Shown here: in pieces, positions 8,990 through 17,280 of the stretch
How the letters are laid out: each line of letters opens with the position of its first letter
How positions within the stretch are numbered: position 1 is the stretch's first letter
Assembly (NCBI RefSeq): GCF_000521805.1
Contig: NZ_JAMB01000016.1
Span: 1-58,442 of the forward strand
Length of the DNA: 58,442 bases
From: Marinomonas ushuaiensis DSM 15871
GTDB lineage: Bacteria; Pseudomonadota; Gammaproteobacteria; Pseudomonadales; Marinomonadaceae
Direction: 5' to 3'
The notes under the pieces: generated by a model
Told to the model about the DNA's origin: nothing
Databases searched by the model: none
Seen by the model: only the letters and a program-made list of their open reading frames with translations
Translations under genes and position numbers: made by a program

Positions 8990-10233
8990 TTGGTTGCATA
9001 GGTGATGATTTTACAGGCTCATCTGATCTAGCTAACACGCTATCTAAACAAGGTATGAAAACCGTTCAATACACAGGTGTTCCTACTGATTCATCTTCAA
9101 AAGATATTGAAGCTGGAGTAATAGCATTAAAATCTAGATCAATTGATTCAGCTGAAGCAGTACAACAATCTCTAGAGGCTCTTTCTTGGTTAAAAGAACA
9201 AGGATGTGAACAGTTCTTTTTCAAATATTGCTCAACGTTCGATTCAACTGAGGAAGGGAATATAGGTCCAGTCATTGATGCCTTGGCCAAGGAGCTTAAT
9301 GCTTATAAGGTAATTATTTGCCCCGCATTTCCAGGTACTGGTCGATCGATTTACCAAGGACATTTATTTGTTCACGATGCTTTATTAAATGAAAGTGGAA
9401 TGCAATCACATCCACTTACACCTATGACGGACCCAGATATTCGTAGGTGGTTAAAGAAGCAAACCCAAAATAATGTAGGCCATATTGCCGCCAACATTGT
9501 CCTATCAGGCTCAGAAAAAATTAAAACAGCATTACAAGATCAGCATGAAAAAGGGAATCGTCTTATTGTAGTCGATGCACTTACAGATTCTGACCTTTAC
9601 GAAATAGGTGCTGCTGCAGACAAGTTACCACTTATAACTGGAGGTTCAGGAGTTGCTATAGGCTTACCTGCCAACTTCTCTAGACAAGGAAAAATTGGTA
9701 AAGAAAGAACTCCTTGGAAGGGGGAATCAGGAAAATGCATTGCTTTATCTGGTTCATGTTCAAAAGCAACTCGAGAACAAGTCACTATTCACTGTAAACA
9801 TAATCCTTCATATGAAATTGATGCAAGTGATGTTATTCAAGGTAAGCTGCTAGCAAAAAATATTGTTGAATGGGCTCTAAATAGCTCTGGAATTCCTATA
9901 ATTTTTAGCTCAGCAGACCCAATTAAGGTCAAACAGATCCAAGATAGTTTTGGTCAGGAAAGATCTGCTTTTGCATTGGAAGAATTCTTTGCTGAACTAG
10001 CTCGGCAGTTTGTTGAAGCAGGAATCACTAAAATATTAACGGCAGGTGGTGAAACTTCAGGTGCAGTAGTTGAAGGCTTAAAGCTAAACACTCTAGAAAT
10101 AGGACCTGAAATTGATCCTGGGGTTCCAGCATTGAGAGCTGGAGAGTCTCTCGTTGTAGCACTTAAATCAGGCAACTTCGGGGCGCCAGATTACTTTGAA
10201 AAAGCAGCTGCTATTCTTGGAGGAAAAATATGA
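8983..10233 (+). CDS. otnK: Four-carbon acid sugar kinase (DUF1537), 3-oxo-tetronate kinase
   Basis: A DUF1537 kinase of 416 residues, matching the family. The N-terminal sugar-acid binding motif is GCIGDDFTGSSDLAN (4-18). The C-terminal nucleotide-binding part has TAGGETSGAVVEGL and GPEIDPGVPAL. The family phosphorylates 3-oxo-tetronate at C4 (shown for related proteins when DUF1537 was assigned). It overlaps both neighbours (7 bp upstream, 4 bp downstream), so all three are probably translated together. Confidence 0.88.
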   Translation: MLIGCIGDDFTGSSDLANTLSKQGMKTVQYTGVPTDSSSKDIEAGVIALKSRSIDSAEAVQQSLEALSWLKEQGCEQFFFKYCSTFDSTEEGNIGPVIDALAKELNAYKVIICPAFPGTGRSIYQGHLFVHDALLNESGMQSHPLTPMTDPDIRRWLKKQTQNNVGHIAANIVLSGSEKIKTALQDQHEKGNRLIVVDALTDSDLYEIGAAADKLPLITGGSGVAIGLPANFSRQGKIGKERTPWKGESGKCIALSGSCSKATREQVTIHCKHNPSYEIDASDVIQGKLLAKNIVEWALNSSGIPIIFSSADPIKVKQIQDSFGQERSAFALEEFFAELARQFVEAGITKILTAGGETSGAVVEGLKLNTLEIGPEIDPGVPALRAGESLVVALKSGNFGAPDYFEKAAAILGGKI

Positions 10234-10877
10234 AAGAGTCAGAACTAAGAGAGTTAATTTGCACTTTAGCAAAATCAATGTTTGATAGAGGTTTAACTTC
10301 TGGCTCTTCTGGAAATATCTCAGCTAGGACAGAAGATGGAGGTTTATTGGTCTCACCAACTGGCACTAGTTTTGGTCGTTTAGACCCTGGTCGCCTATCA
10401 CGATTTGATAACAAAGGTAACTTGATAAATGGGGACAAGCCAACTAAAGAAATCTCATTGCACTCTGCTTTTTACGATACAAGAAGTACTGCGGGAGCAG
10501 TAGTTCATCTACATTCTTGTCACTCAGTTGCTTTATCAATGATGCCAGATGCCAATGAGGATGACTTTCTTCCTCCTCTCACTCCTTATGGAATTATGAA
10601 ATTAGGAAAAGTTAAGTTACTCCCATATTTTCGACCGGGTGATCCTGCAATGGGTGAAGCTGTTAGAGGACTTGCCGGCAAACGAAGTGCAATTATGTTA
10701 GCCAATCACGGCCCAGTTGTTGCAGCTAAAGATGTGGAAGCAGCCTGTTTTGCGATTGAAGAACTTGAAGACACAGCTAGATTAGCAATGCTAATGCAAA
10801 GCTTTAATCCTCGTATGTTATCAAATGATCAAGTAAAAGACTTAATTACAACCTTTGATGTGGAGTGGGATGTATGA
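10230..10877 (+). CDS. otnC: Class II aldolase-type 3-oxo-tetronate 4-phosphate decarboxylase
   Basis: 215 residues of the class II aldolase/adducin fold. The motif GLTSGSSGNISAR (21-33) is the substrate/phosphate loop. E74 is the likely catalytic acid, and zinc ligands are visible in VVHLHSC (H93, H95) and ANHGPVV. In the tetronate pathway this enzyme decarboxylates 3-oxo-tetronate 4-phosphate to dihydroxyacetone phosphate. Adjacent DUF1537 kinase and isomerase genes favour this over L-fuculose-phosphate aldolase. Confidence 0.87.
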   Translation: MKESELRELICTLAKSMFDRGLTSGSSGNISARTEDGGLLVSPTGTSFGRLDPGRLSRFDNKGNLINGDKPTKEISLHSAFYDTRSTAGAVVHLHSCHSVALSMMPDANEDDFLPPLTPYGIMKLGKVKLLPYFRPGDPAMGEAVRGLAGKRSAIMLANHGPVVAAKDVEAACFAIEELEDTARLAMLMQSFNPRMLSNDQVKDLITTFDVEWDV

Positions 10878-11638
10878 CAAAGTTTTCAGCTAACCTTGGA
10901 TTCTTGTGGAGTGAACTCCCATTACCCTCAGCTATATATGCTGCAAAGAGTGCGGGGTTTGATGCTGTAGAGTGTCATTGGCCTTATGACTATTCTCCTT
11001 TAGAAGTAAAAAACGCTTTAAATGCTACAGGCCTAAAAATGTTAGGTATTAACACTCGACGTGGAGTCCTTCAAAAGGGAGAAAATGGATTATCAGCGCT
11101 TCCCGAAAGGGAAACTGAAGCACGTGCAGCTATAGATGAAGCAATAAACTATGCAAGAGAAATTGGAGCTAGTTCTGTTCATGTTATGGCTGGATTCGCT
11201 AAAGGGGAAAAAGCACACAATATTTTCATTAGTAACTTGAAATACGCTTGTAAGCACGCGAAAAAAAGTAACATTACAATACTAATAGAACCATTAAATG
11301 AATATGATGCCCCACACTATTTCTTATCTAGTACTGATCAAGCTAGATCAATCATTGAAGAGGTTAATTCTGAGAATCTTAAGTTAATGTTTGACTGCTA
11401 TCATGTACAACTTCTGGAAGGAGATCTAACTAATAAATTAAAAGAACTAATGCCAATCATAGGGCATATTCAATTTGCATCGGTACCAGATAGAGCCGAA
11501 CCATTTATGGGAGAAATAAATTATAGGTATATATTTAGCTTAATATCTGAATTAGGTTTTTCAAGCCCTCTTGGAGCTGAATATAAACCTAGTACGGAAA
11601 TGGAAGAAAGTTTGAAGTGGCTACGACTTCACACATAA
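10874..11638 (+). CDS. otnI: Hydroxypyruvate isomerase-like 2-oxo-tetronate isomerase
   Basis: A TIM-barrel protein of the xylose isomerase-like/Hyi family, 254 residues from the ATG that overlaps the upstream stop (ATGA). Recognisable pieces are SANLGFLWSELPL at the N-terminus, ILIEPLNEYD in the middle (metal-binding Glu) and MFDCYHVQ (metal-binding Asp/His). The OtnI members interconvert 2-oxo- and 3-oxo-tetronate, the step between LtnD and OtnK. It is the last gene of the operon and is followed by a hairpin. Confidence 0.85.
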   Translation: MTKFSANLGFLWSELPLPSAIYAAKSAGFDAVECHWPYDYSPLEVKNALNATGLKMLGINTRRGVLQKGENGLSALPERETEARAAIDEAINYAREIGASSVHVMAGFAKGEKAHNIFISNLKYACKHAKKSNITILIEPLNEYDAPHYFLSSTDQARSIIEEVNSENLKLMFDCYHVQLLEGDLTNKLKELMPIIGHIQFASVPDRAEPFMGEINYRYIFSLISELGFSSPLGAEYKPSTEMEESLKWLRLHT

Positions 11639-11655
11639 AAGATAACTTATAAGCT

Positions 11656-11685
11656 ACGAGGCCTCTAGCCTTCTAGAGGCCTCGT
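11656..11685 (+). terminator. Hairpin at the end of the tetronate operon
   Basis: A perfect 13-bp stem (ACGAGGCCTCTAG with CTAGAGGCCTCGT) and a 4-base loop start 17 bases after the otnI stop. The following T run is short, so termination strength is uncertain. Confidence 0.75.
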
Positions 11686-11796
11686 TATGTGGGTGACTAG
11701 CATGTGACTTTCTAACACCCCAACAACCTAATTGGACTTCCCAGACTTTACTAGACACTCATTAACGTTAAAATCTAGTTAATCAAGAGGTGTTTT

Positions 11797-11925
11797 ATGA
11801 AGTCCAAACGGTACCCCGAAAAATTTAAAAGAGAAGCCGTTAAACAATGGTTATTCTGTTGCTGAAGTCGCTCAACGACTCGATAAGACCACTCACAGTC
11901 TATATGCCTGGATTACTCATGTTGT
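11797..11925 (+). pseudogene. IS3-family transposase OrfA fragment, frameshifted
   Basis: Translation from 11797 gives MKSKRYPEKFKREAVKQ. After a frame change it continues as [21 protein letters not shown], which together is the N-terminal helix-turn-helix of an IS3-family OrfA. Several residues that normally link the two parts are missing, and the reading stops where an IS5-type remnant begins at about 11926. It is a dead 5' fragment. Everything after the first 43 codons of the element, including OrfB, is gone. Confidence 0.8.
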
Positions 11926-12193
11926 ACCAATGTTGCATGCAGTGAATACGGAACATGGTTGAGAGTGGGTAAGGTCTTCTGCCATTGCCTGCTTTAGGAT
12001 AAAAAGGCTCAATAACCGCTTCTAGTTGATCCCAAGGCATCAACTCATTCATGCGAGAAAGGAAAATTTATTTACGTTTTTACGGCGTTTGTTGTTGAAC
12101 TCGCTGTCGGCAAAAGTGAGTTGGTGTGACATGGTTGAGGCTCGAAGACTTAAAAAGAGATTGTCTCATGAGAGGGGCTTATTCGCATGTTCC
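11926..12193 (-). mobile_element. IS5-type remnant (5' end only), minus strand
   Basis: This segment is the reverse complement of the first part of the IS5-type copy at 21466, with few differences. It covers the left inverted repeat (GGAACATGCGAATAAGC on the minus strand, ending at 12193) and the start of the transposase (its [15 protein letters not shown] region, disrupted). The flanking 12194-12197 reads CTAA on the minus strand, the type of 4-bp target IS5 elements duplicate. The element is cut at its junction with the IS3 fragment. Confidence 0.82.
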
Positions 12194-12197
12194 TTAG

Positions 12198-12388
12198 CTG
12201 TTTATCTGCATCTAAAGGGGAGTTATTTTGAGTAAACTCACCACGCTGCTCATCTAAATACTACTTTTCCATCGAGCAGAGGCTGTTGTTCCAGCTCCCG
12301 ATATGTCCATAATCTGCTGGTTAAAATAGTGCTCTTCCACCATCAATCTAGCGTATTCACATTTTTGTTTGGCGTGTAATTTAGTCAT
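12198..12388 (-). pseudogene. Second IS3-family OrfA fragment, interrupted by the IS5 copy
   Basis: The minus strand from 12388 reads MTKLHAKQKCEYARLMVEEH and on through NQQIMDISGAGTTASARWK. A frameshift follows, then YLDEQRGE continues in another frame. This is the OrfA of a different IS3-group element from the one at 11797. It ends exactly at the CTAA that borders the IS5 remnant, so the IS5 copy probably inserted into it. Confidence 0.7.
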
Positions 12389-12594
12389 GTTTTTCGGGGT
12401 GTAATAGTCATGGTCTACTTCCTATATTTTAGTGAGTTATAGGCTATAGGACCTTCTAGAATCATTAGGTCATTACAAAAAGTGTTAATTTTAGCATGAG
12501 TTTATGTAATGCATCTATACTATAAACTCGATTGCCCCTCATTCCACTATGCTTTTTGATAGCAGCAACTAAATGCTTCAAAGAGATGGATGAA
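12389..12594. other. Upstream region of the aspartase-family gene
   Basis: No gene is seen. The sequence just downstream of the IS remnants must contain the promoter of the next gene, but I could not pick a convincing -35/-10 pair. Confidence 0.4.
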
Positions 12595-13950
12595 ATGACT
12601 TCCTTGACAATTGAATATCGCGTTGAAAACGACCTTATTGGCTCCCTTAAAGTACCGGCCAATGCCCTATATGGTATTCAAACTCAAAGGGCCATTGAAC
12701 TTTACCCCGTTAATGGTGAAAAGCGTTTAAGCGATTATCCACAATTAATAAAGGGTATGCTTAGGGTTAAAAAGATTGCAGCACAAGTAAACCTTAATAT
12801 TGGTGAATTAGAACCACTGCTTGCCCAAGGGATTTTAAAAGTCATAAATGAGTTGTTACTCGGATTACCCCTAGATCAGTTTCCTATTCATGCATGTCAT
12901 GGGGGGGGAGGGATCTCCACTAATATGAATATCAATGAAGTAATAGCAAACAAGGTTAATCGCGATTTTTTTTCTAGTGCCTTAGGTCATTACACGCCTC
13001 TACATCCTAATGATCATATTAACCTCAACAACTCCACCAGCGATGCACAAACAACCGCCTGCCATTTTGCTGTGATTGAGCAATGGCAAACCTTAGAAGC
13101 TAGTATCGATGCGCTCACTAATGAATTCAAAACTCAAGGTAAAAAATGGCAATATGAGCAAAAAATTGCCCGCACTTGTCTACAAGATGCAGTTGAAATG
13201 AGTTTTTCAGATCTATTTAGTGGTTATCAAAGCTTGATAGAAAGAAATAAAAATCGTTTAGAGCAAGATATTTCAGAGCTGTATCAGATCAACCTTGGGG
13301 GCAATATCATAGGCCGCAAAGGAGATTGCTCCGATGCCTTTTTCGAACAGATTATCGATCAGGTTAATGATGAAATGTGCTCTCAGCTGTTTCGTCATAA
13401 TGACAATTTATTTGATGCCTCACAAAACCATGATGATCTTATTTCTATTGCCAATCGTTTAGATCTATTTGCCCGTGGTCTTATGAAAATAGCCAAAGAC
13501 TTTCGGCTCATGTCATCTGGCCCAGAAACAGGCTTCGGTGAACTCAGTATCCCTGCCGTGCAGCCTGGTTCATCCGCTATGCCGGGCAAAGTTAATCCGA
13601 CTATTCCGGAATATCTAGTGCAATGTTGCATGCAAGTCTGCGGCCGTTGTTACTCCATTCAAATGACCCAAGACCATGGAGAACTCGACCTTAATGTTTG
13701 GCAATCCATCGTAATTCATAACCTACTAGATGTCATGACCTGTTTAGAAAATGGTATCAAGGCTTTCACCCAACACTGTCTTGCCAATGTTCGACCTAAC
13801 AGCGAACGAAATGAGTACAACATTAACACCCTGATTCCCACATTAATTCGACTCAAAAAAGAAAAAGGTTATACCTATGCGTCAGACATTTTCAAACAAA
13901 GTCAAGGTGATATCGCATTCATCAGGAAACACTTAATAATCAAAACATAA
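12595..13950 (+). CDS. Aspartase/fumarase-superfamily lyase
   Basis: 451 residues from the ATG chosen because a purine-rich GAGATGGATGAA precedes it; the frame opens at 12532. The superfamily signature GSSAMPGKVNP is at 325-335, the flexible catalytic loop. The N-terminal GIQTQRA and the STNMNINEVIAN segment resemble aspartate ammonia-lyase more than class II fumarase. It would add or remove ammonia or another small group across a C-C double bond of a dicarboxylate. It lies just inside an IS remnant and upstream of an aldehyde dehydrogenase. A role in the nearby DMSP block is possible but unproven. Confidence 0.8.
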   Translation: MTSLTIEYRVENDLIGSLKVPANALYGIQTQRAIELYPVNGEKRLSDYPQLIKGMLRVKKIAAQVNLNIGELEPLLAQGILKVINELLLGLPLDQFPIHACHGGGGISTNMNINEVIANKVNRDFFSSALGHYTPLHPNDHINLNNSTSDAQTTACHFAVIEQWQTLEASIDALTNEFKTQGKKWQYEQKIARTCLQDAVEMSFSDLFSGYQSLIERNKNRLEQDISELYQINLGGNIIGRKGDCSDAFFEQIIDQVNDEMCSQLFRHNDNLFDASQNHDDLISIANRLDLFARGLMKIAKDFRLMSSGPETGFGELSIPAVQPGSSAMPGKVNPTIPEYLVQCCMQVCGRCYSIQMTQDHGELDLNVWQSIVIHNLLDVMTCLENGIKAFTQHCLANVRPNSERNEYNINTLIPTLIRLKKEKGYTYASDIFKQSQGDIAFIRKHLIIKT

Positions 13951-14106
13951 ACAATTTGGCACCCTGCATTCATCGAGCGTATGAGTTTTTGCGATAGCAG
14001 TATTCACAAATCTCAATTGTGCGTTTTAAACAAAGTTTCTAAGCTTGAAACATCAAGTTTGACTAACCACCTACAATCAAATTAAAAATAAAATCAGGAT
14101 AATAAA

Positions 14107-15609
14107 ATGACAACACAAACGATAATTCCACTTGCTTGGGCAAAAGATTGGTTAACACAACCTAAAAACCAATACATCAATGGTGAATGGGTTAAAGGTG
14201 AAAATTTGAATTGGGATCTGAAAAACCCAGCTAATGGCGAAAGCTTATGTCAAATTCCCCTTGCCAGCAGCCAGCAGGTGGAGGCGACAGCCGTTATTGC
14301 GAACCAACATCATGAAGCAGGCACTTGGAGCAAGGTTAGCCGGACCGAACGTGCAAACCTTTTAAGAGCGATTGCTACCTTGATCCGTAACAATGTGGAA
14401 AAACTTGCCCTATTGGAAACTCTGCCTAACGGGAAACTGTTCAGTGAATCCATGACAGATGATATTCCGACCTGTGCCGATATTTTTGATTATTATGCGG
14501 GGTGGACTGATAAGTACTATGGCGAAACATCCCCGGTAGATAAAGGCTTTCTAAACTACACCCTAAAAGAGCCAATTGGTGTTTGTGCTCTTATCGCTCC
14601 TTGGAACTTCCCCCTATATCAAGCCAGCTTAAAAATCGCACCTGCGTTGGCGATGGGTAACATTGTTATTATCAAACCGTCTGAGTACACGCCATTAACA
14701 ACTGTCTTCTTGATGGAGTTAATTGATGAAGCACTTAATATTCCAGCAGGTGTGATCAACATGTTGCTGACAGATGGTGCTAGCGCGAATCAACTTACCC
14801 TAAGTCACAATGTACATAAGGTTTCATTTACAGGTAGTACTGATATTGGCCGTAGAATTGTCCAAAACTCGGGTCAATCTAATCTTAAATCAACCACTCT
14901 TGAGCTAGGCGGTAAATCCCCTTGTATCTTCTTTGAAGATGCACCTGATCTTGATGGTGCTATCGATCGAGCCTTTACGGTGATGTTTTCACACAAAGGC
15001 GAAAAATGTTCTGAGCCAACACGTTTTATTATTCACTCTAATATTTATGATTATGTGCTGGACAAACTGATTACCAAGGCTGAAGCGATAAAGTGCGGCA
15101 ACCCATTGTCTGCTGATGTTGACCAAGGACCACAATGTAATGAAGTCCAATTCAATAAGATCATGGAATATATCAAAATAGGCAAAAGCGAAGCACGCTT
15201 AGTAACTGGCGGTTATGCGGACACAGAAGGTGAAAATGCTAAAGGCTACTTTATTAGACCGACTATTTTTGCAGACGTAGCGCCCGACGCCCGCATTGCT
15301 CAAGAAGAAATTTTTGGTCCAGTATTAAGCTGTATTCGTTTTGATACCACAGAAGAGGCCATCTCCATTGCCAATGGTACCGAATATGGCCTTGCAGCAG
15401 GACTTTACACCGCCAATGTTTCTCGCGCTCACAAAGTCGCAGAGCAGCTGGATTCCGGCATGCTCTTTATCAACCGTTATGGTTGTTACGGCTTAGCAGC
15501 ACCTTTTGGCGGTTTCAAGCAAAGTGGTTGGGGTAAAGAAATGGCCATCCATTCTCTATCCTCTTACACCAAAACCAAGGGGGTCTGGGTCTATTACGGT
15601 GATGCATAA
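14107..15609 (+). CDS. NAD(P)-dependent aldehyde dehydrogenase (betaine-aldehyde type)
   Basis: 500 residues, the full length for the family. The catalytic set is intact: N167 in APWNFP, E266 in LELGGK, and the nucleophile C301 in GEKCSEP; the coenzyme loop FTGSTDIG is at 241-248. It oxidises an aldehyde to the acid. The nearest families by feel are betaine-aldehyde and related dehydrogenases. Next to DMSP genes it could handle DMSP aldehyde, betaine aldehyde or malonate semialdehyde; sequence alone does not decide. A strong terminator follows. Confidence 0.88.
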   Translation: MTTQTIIPLAWAKDWLTQPKNQYINGEWVKGENLNWDLKNPANGESLCQIPLASSQQVEATAVIANQHHEAGTWSKVSRTERANLLRAIATLIRNNVEKLALLETLPNGKLFSESMTDDIPTCADIFDYYAGWTDKYYGETSPVDKGFLNYTLKEPIGVCALIAPWNFPLYQASLKIAPALAMGNIVIIKPSEYTPLTTVFLMELIDEALNIPAGVINMLLTDGASANQLTLSHNVHKVSFTGSTDIGRRIVQNSGQSNLKSTTLELGGKSPCIFFEDAPDLDGAIDRAFTVMFSHKGEKCSEPTRFIIHSNIYDYVLDKLITKAEAIKCGNPLSADVDQGPQCNEVQFNKIMEYIKIGKSEARLVTGGYADTEGENAKGYFIRPTIFADVAPDARIAQEEIFGPVLSCIRFDTTEEAISIANGTEYGLAAGLYTANVSRAHKVAEQLDSGMLFINRYGCYGLAAPFGGFKQSGWGKEMAIHSLSSYTKTKGVWVYYGDA

Positions 15610-15634
15610 ACTCGATTATCTCTAATTCCCAGTC

Positions 15635-15659
15635 AAGCGCTCTTCGGAGCGCTTTTTTT
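15635..15659 (+). terminator. Rho-independent terminator after the aldehyde dehydrogenase
   Basis: An AAGCGCTC/GAGCGCTT stem with a UUCG tetraloop is followed by seven T residues. Confidence 0.92.
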
Positions 15660-15901
15660 GTCCAAAAAACATAAATAAACCATATAGTTCTACATTTCAA
15701 AACCACATTACCTGAACTCATGCGGAAGTGAAATTTAGTGATTTTTCAAGACATTTAAGCTAGTTCATTCTTAGCTTGTGGATACAAATACTAAATCAGA
15801 ATCTTAAATCCATCTTTTTCAAGTTCTATTAATTAAAACAAATTTACCCATTAGATCAGGAGCCTTAAAAAAATAAGAAGGCACCTTATTAGGAGTTAAC
15901 T

Positions 15902-16918
15902 ATGCAATACGTCCGTCTTGGCCAGTCTGGCCTAAAAGTCTCTCGTCTTTGTCTTGGCACCATGAATATGGGCTCAAAAGATTGGAAACCTTGGATCTTT
16001 AATGAAAAAGAAAGTGAGCCAATCATTCGCCATGCGCTTGATCAAGGCGTTAACTTTATTGATCTTGCTGACTTTTATTCCATCGGTGCTGGCGAAGAGG
16101 TTGTTTGTAACGTACTCAATCGCATTGGTCGTCGTGATAATTTAGTCATCACTACCAAGGTCGGTTATGCAATGAGTGATGATATCAATGCACAAGGTCA
16201 TTCACGTAAAAATATTTTTAATGCCATCGATGCATCACTCGCACGTATGGGCATGGATTATGTGGACATTTATATGTTGCATTATTTTGATACTGATACA
16301 CCAGTAGAAGAAACCATGGGTGCATTGAATGATATCGTTCTAGCGGGTAAAGCGCGCTATATCGGCATCTCTACCATGACAACTGGCCAATTAGCCAAGA
16401 TCCTTATGGTCTGTGATCAGAACAGCTGGCAGCGTCCGATTAATATGCAGCTTCAACTTAACTGTGCTTACAGAGAAGAAGAACGTGAAATGTTACCTTT
16501 CTGCCAAGATCAAGGTATAGGCGTTTCCGTTTTTAGTCCACTAGCGCGCGGTATTTTAACCAGTGATTTACAGTCCACGCGTAACAAAACCGATTTTTTC
16601 ACAGCTGAAATGTACAATGATGAGGCTTCTCGCAATATTGCTCACTCTGTCGCTAAAGTTGCAGATGCCCGTGGTTGTTTACCGGCGCAAGTGGCACAAG
16701 CTTGGGTACTAAATAAGCCAGAAGTCACTTCTATGTTAGTAGGTGCTGATACCACAGAGCAATTTGATAGCGCTGTAGCGGCTCTTGAAATGCAGCTTAC
16801 TCCAGAAGAGACGTACGAACTGGAGCGTAACTATACCCCTTGTGACCTAATCAATGATTACACATCAGGAAAGCGAACATCGAGATTTTCTCGTCCGGCT
16901 AAAGAACCGTTTGCCTAA
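15902..16918 (+). CDS. Aldo/keto reductase
   Basis: An NADPH-dependent (beta/alpha)8 reductase of 338 residues. The catalytic tetrad is visible: D54 in NFIDLAD, Y59, K86 in ITTKVG and H127 in YMLHYFD. It sits between two terminators with its own leader, so it is probably a single-gene unit (ribosome site AGGAG before the ATG). Its neighbours deal with aldehydes and DMSP. Reduction of a C3 semialdehyde would fit, but that is inference. Confidence 0.9.
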   Translation: MQYVRLGQSGLKVSRLCLGTMNMGSKDWKPWIFNEKESEPIIRHALDQGVNFIDLADFYSIGAGEEVVCNVLNRIGRRDNLVITTKVGYAMSDDINAQGHSRKNIFNAIDASLARMGMDYVDIYMLHYFDTDTPVEETMGALNDIVLAGKARYIGISTMTTGQLAKILMVCDQNSWQRPINMQLQLNCAYREEEREMLPFCQDQGIGVSVFSPLARGILTSDLQSTRNKTDFFTAEMYNDEASRNIAHSVAKVADARGCLPAQVAQAWVLNKPEVTSMLVGADTTEQFDSAVAALEMQLTPEETYELERNYTPCDLINDYTSGKRTSRFSRPAKEPFA

Positions 16919-16992
16919 ACGTTTTTAATCTGGTTAAGACAAAAAAAACATTCTCATTCTTTGCTTTCGATCCTTAAAGTAAAAGTCTTTTT

Positions 16993-17015
16993 ACCCCGCT
17001 ATGCGGGGTTTTTTT
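16993..17015 (+). terminator. Rho-independent terminator after the aldo/keto reductase
   Basis: A 7-bp stem ACCCCGC/GCGGGGT with loop TAT is followed by a run of T. Confidence 0.92.
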
Positions 17016-17280
17016 CGTTTTAAAAAATCTCGAATCATTCTCTCCACCCCCTTTTTTCAAATCTCGATATAACACCTATCTAGATAAATTATCTATATTT
17101 TTCTAGCTATTACATTAATTCATACCAGTATGTTTATAAGTGCCTTTTTAGACTCGCGCATAGCTGGGATATTAGTAAATCATATCATCATAAAAGCCAC
17201 CCTCCCCCTAAAGGGTAAGTGATTTTAGACAGTGCTTGTGATGCTTTTTTTCACTCAATAATAAAAATGAAGGTAATGTA
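17016..17280. other. Leader region of the DMSP lyase gene
   Basis: No gene is seen. The region is AT-rich and presumably holds the promoter of dddP. GAAGGTAATGTA just before the ATG provides the ribosome site. No clear operator was recognised. Confidence 0.5.

Noticed and set aside
12026..12235. 69-codon open frame among the IS remnants
   Set aside because: It is the antisense of the IS5-type transposase fragment.
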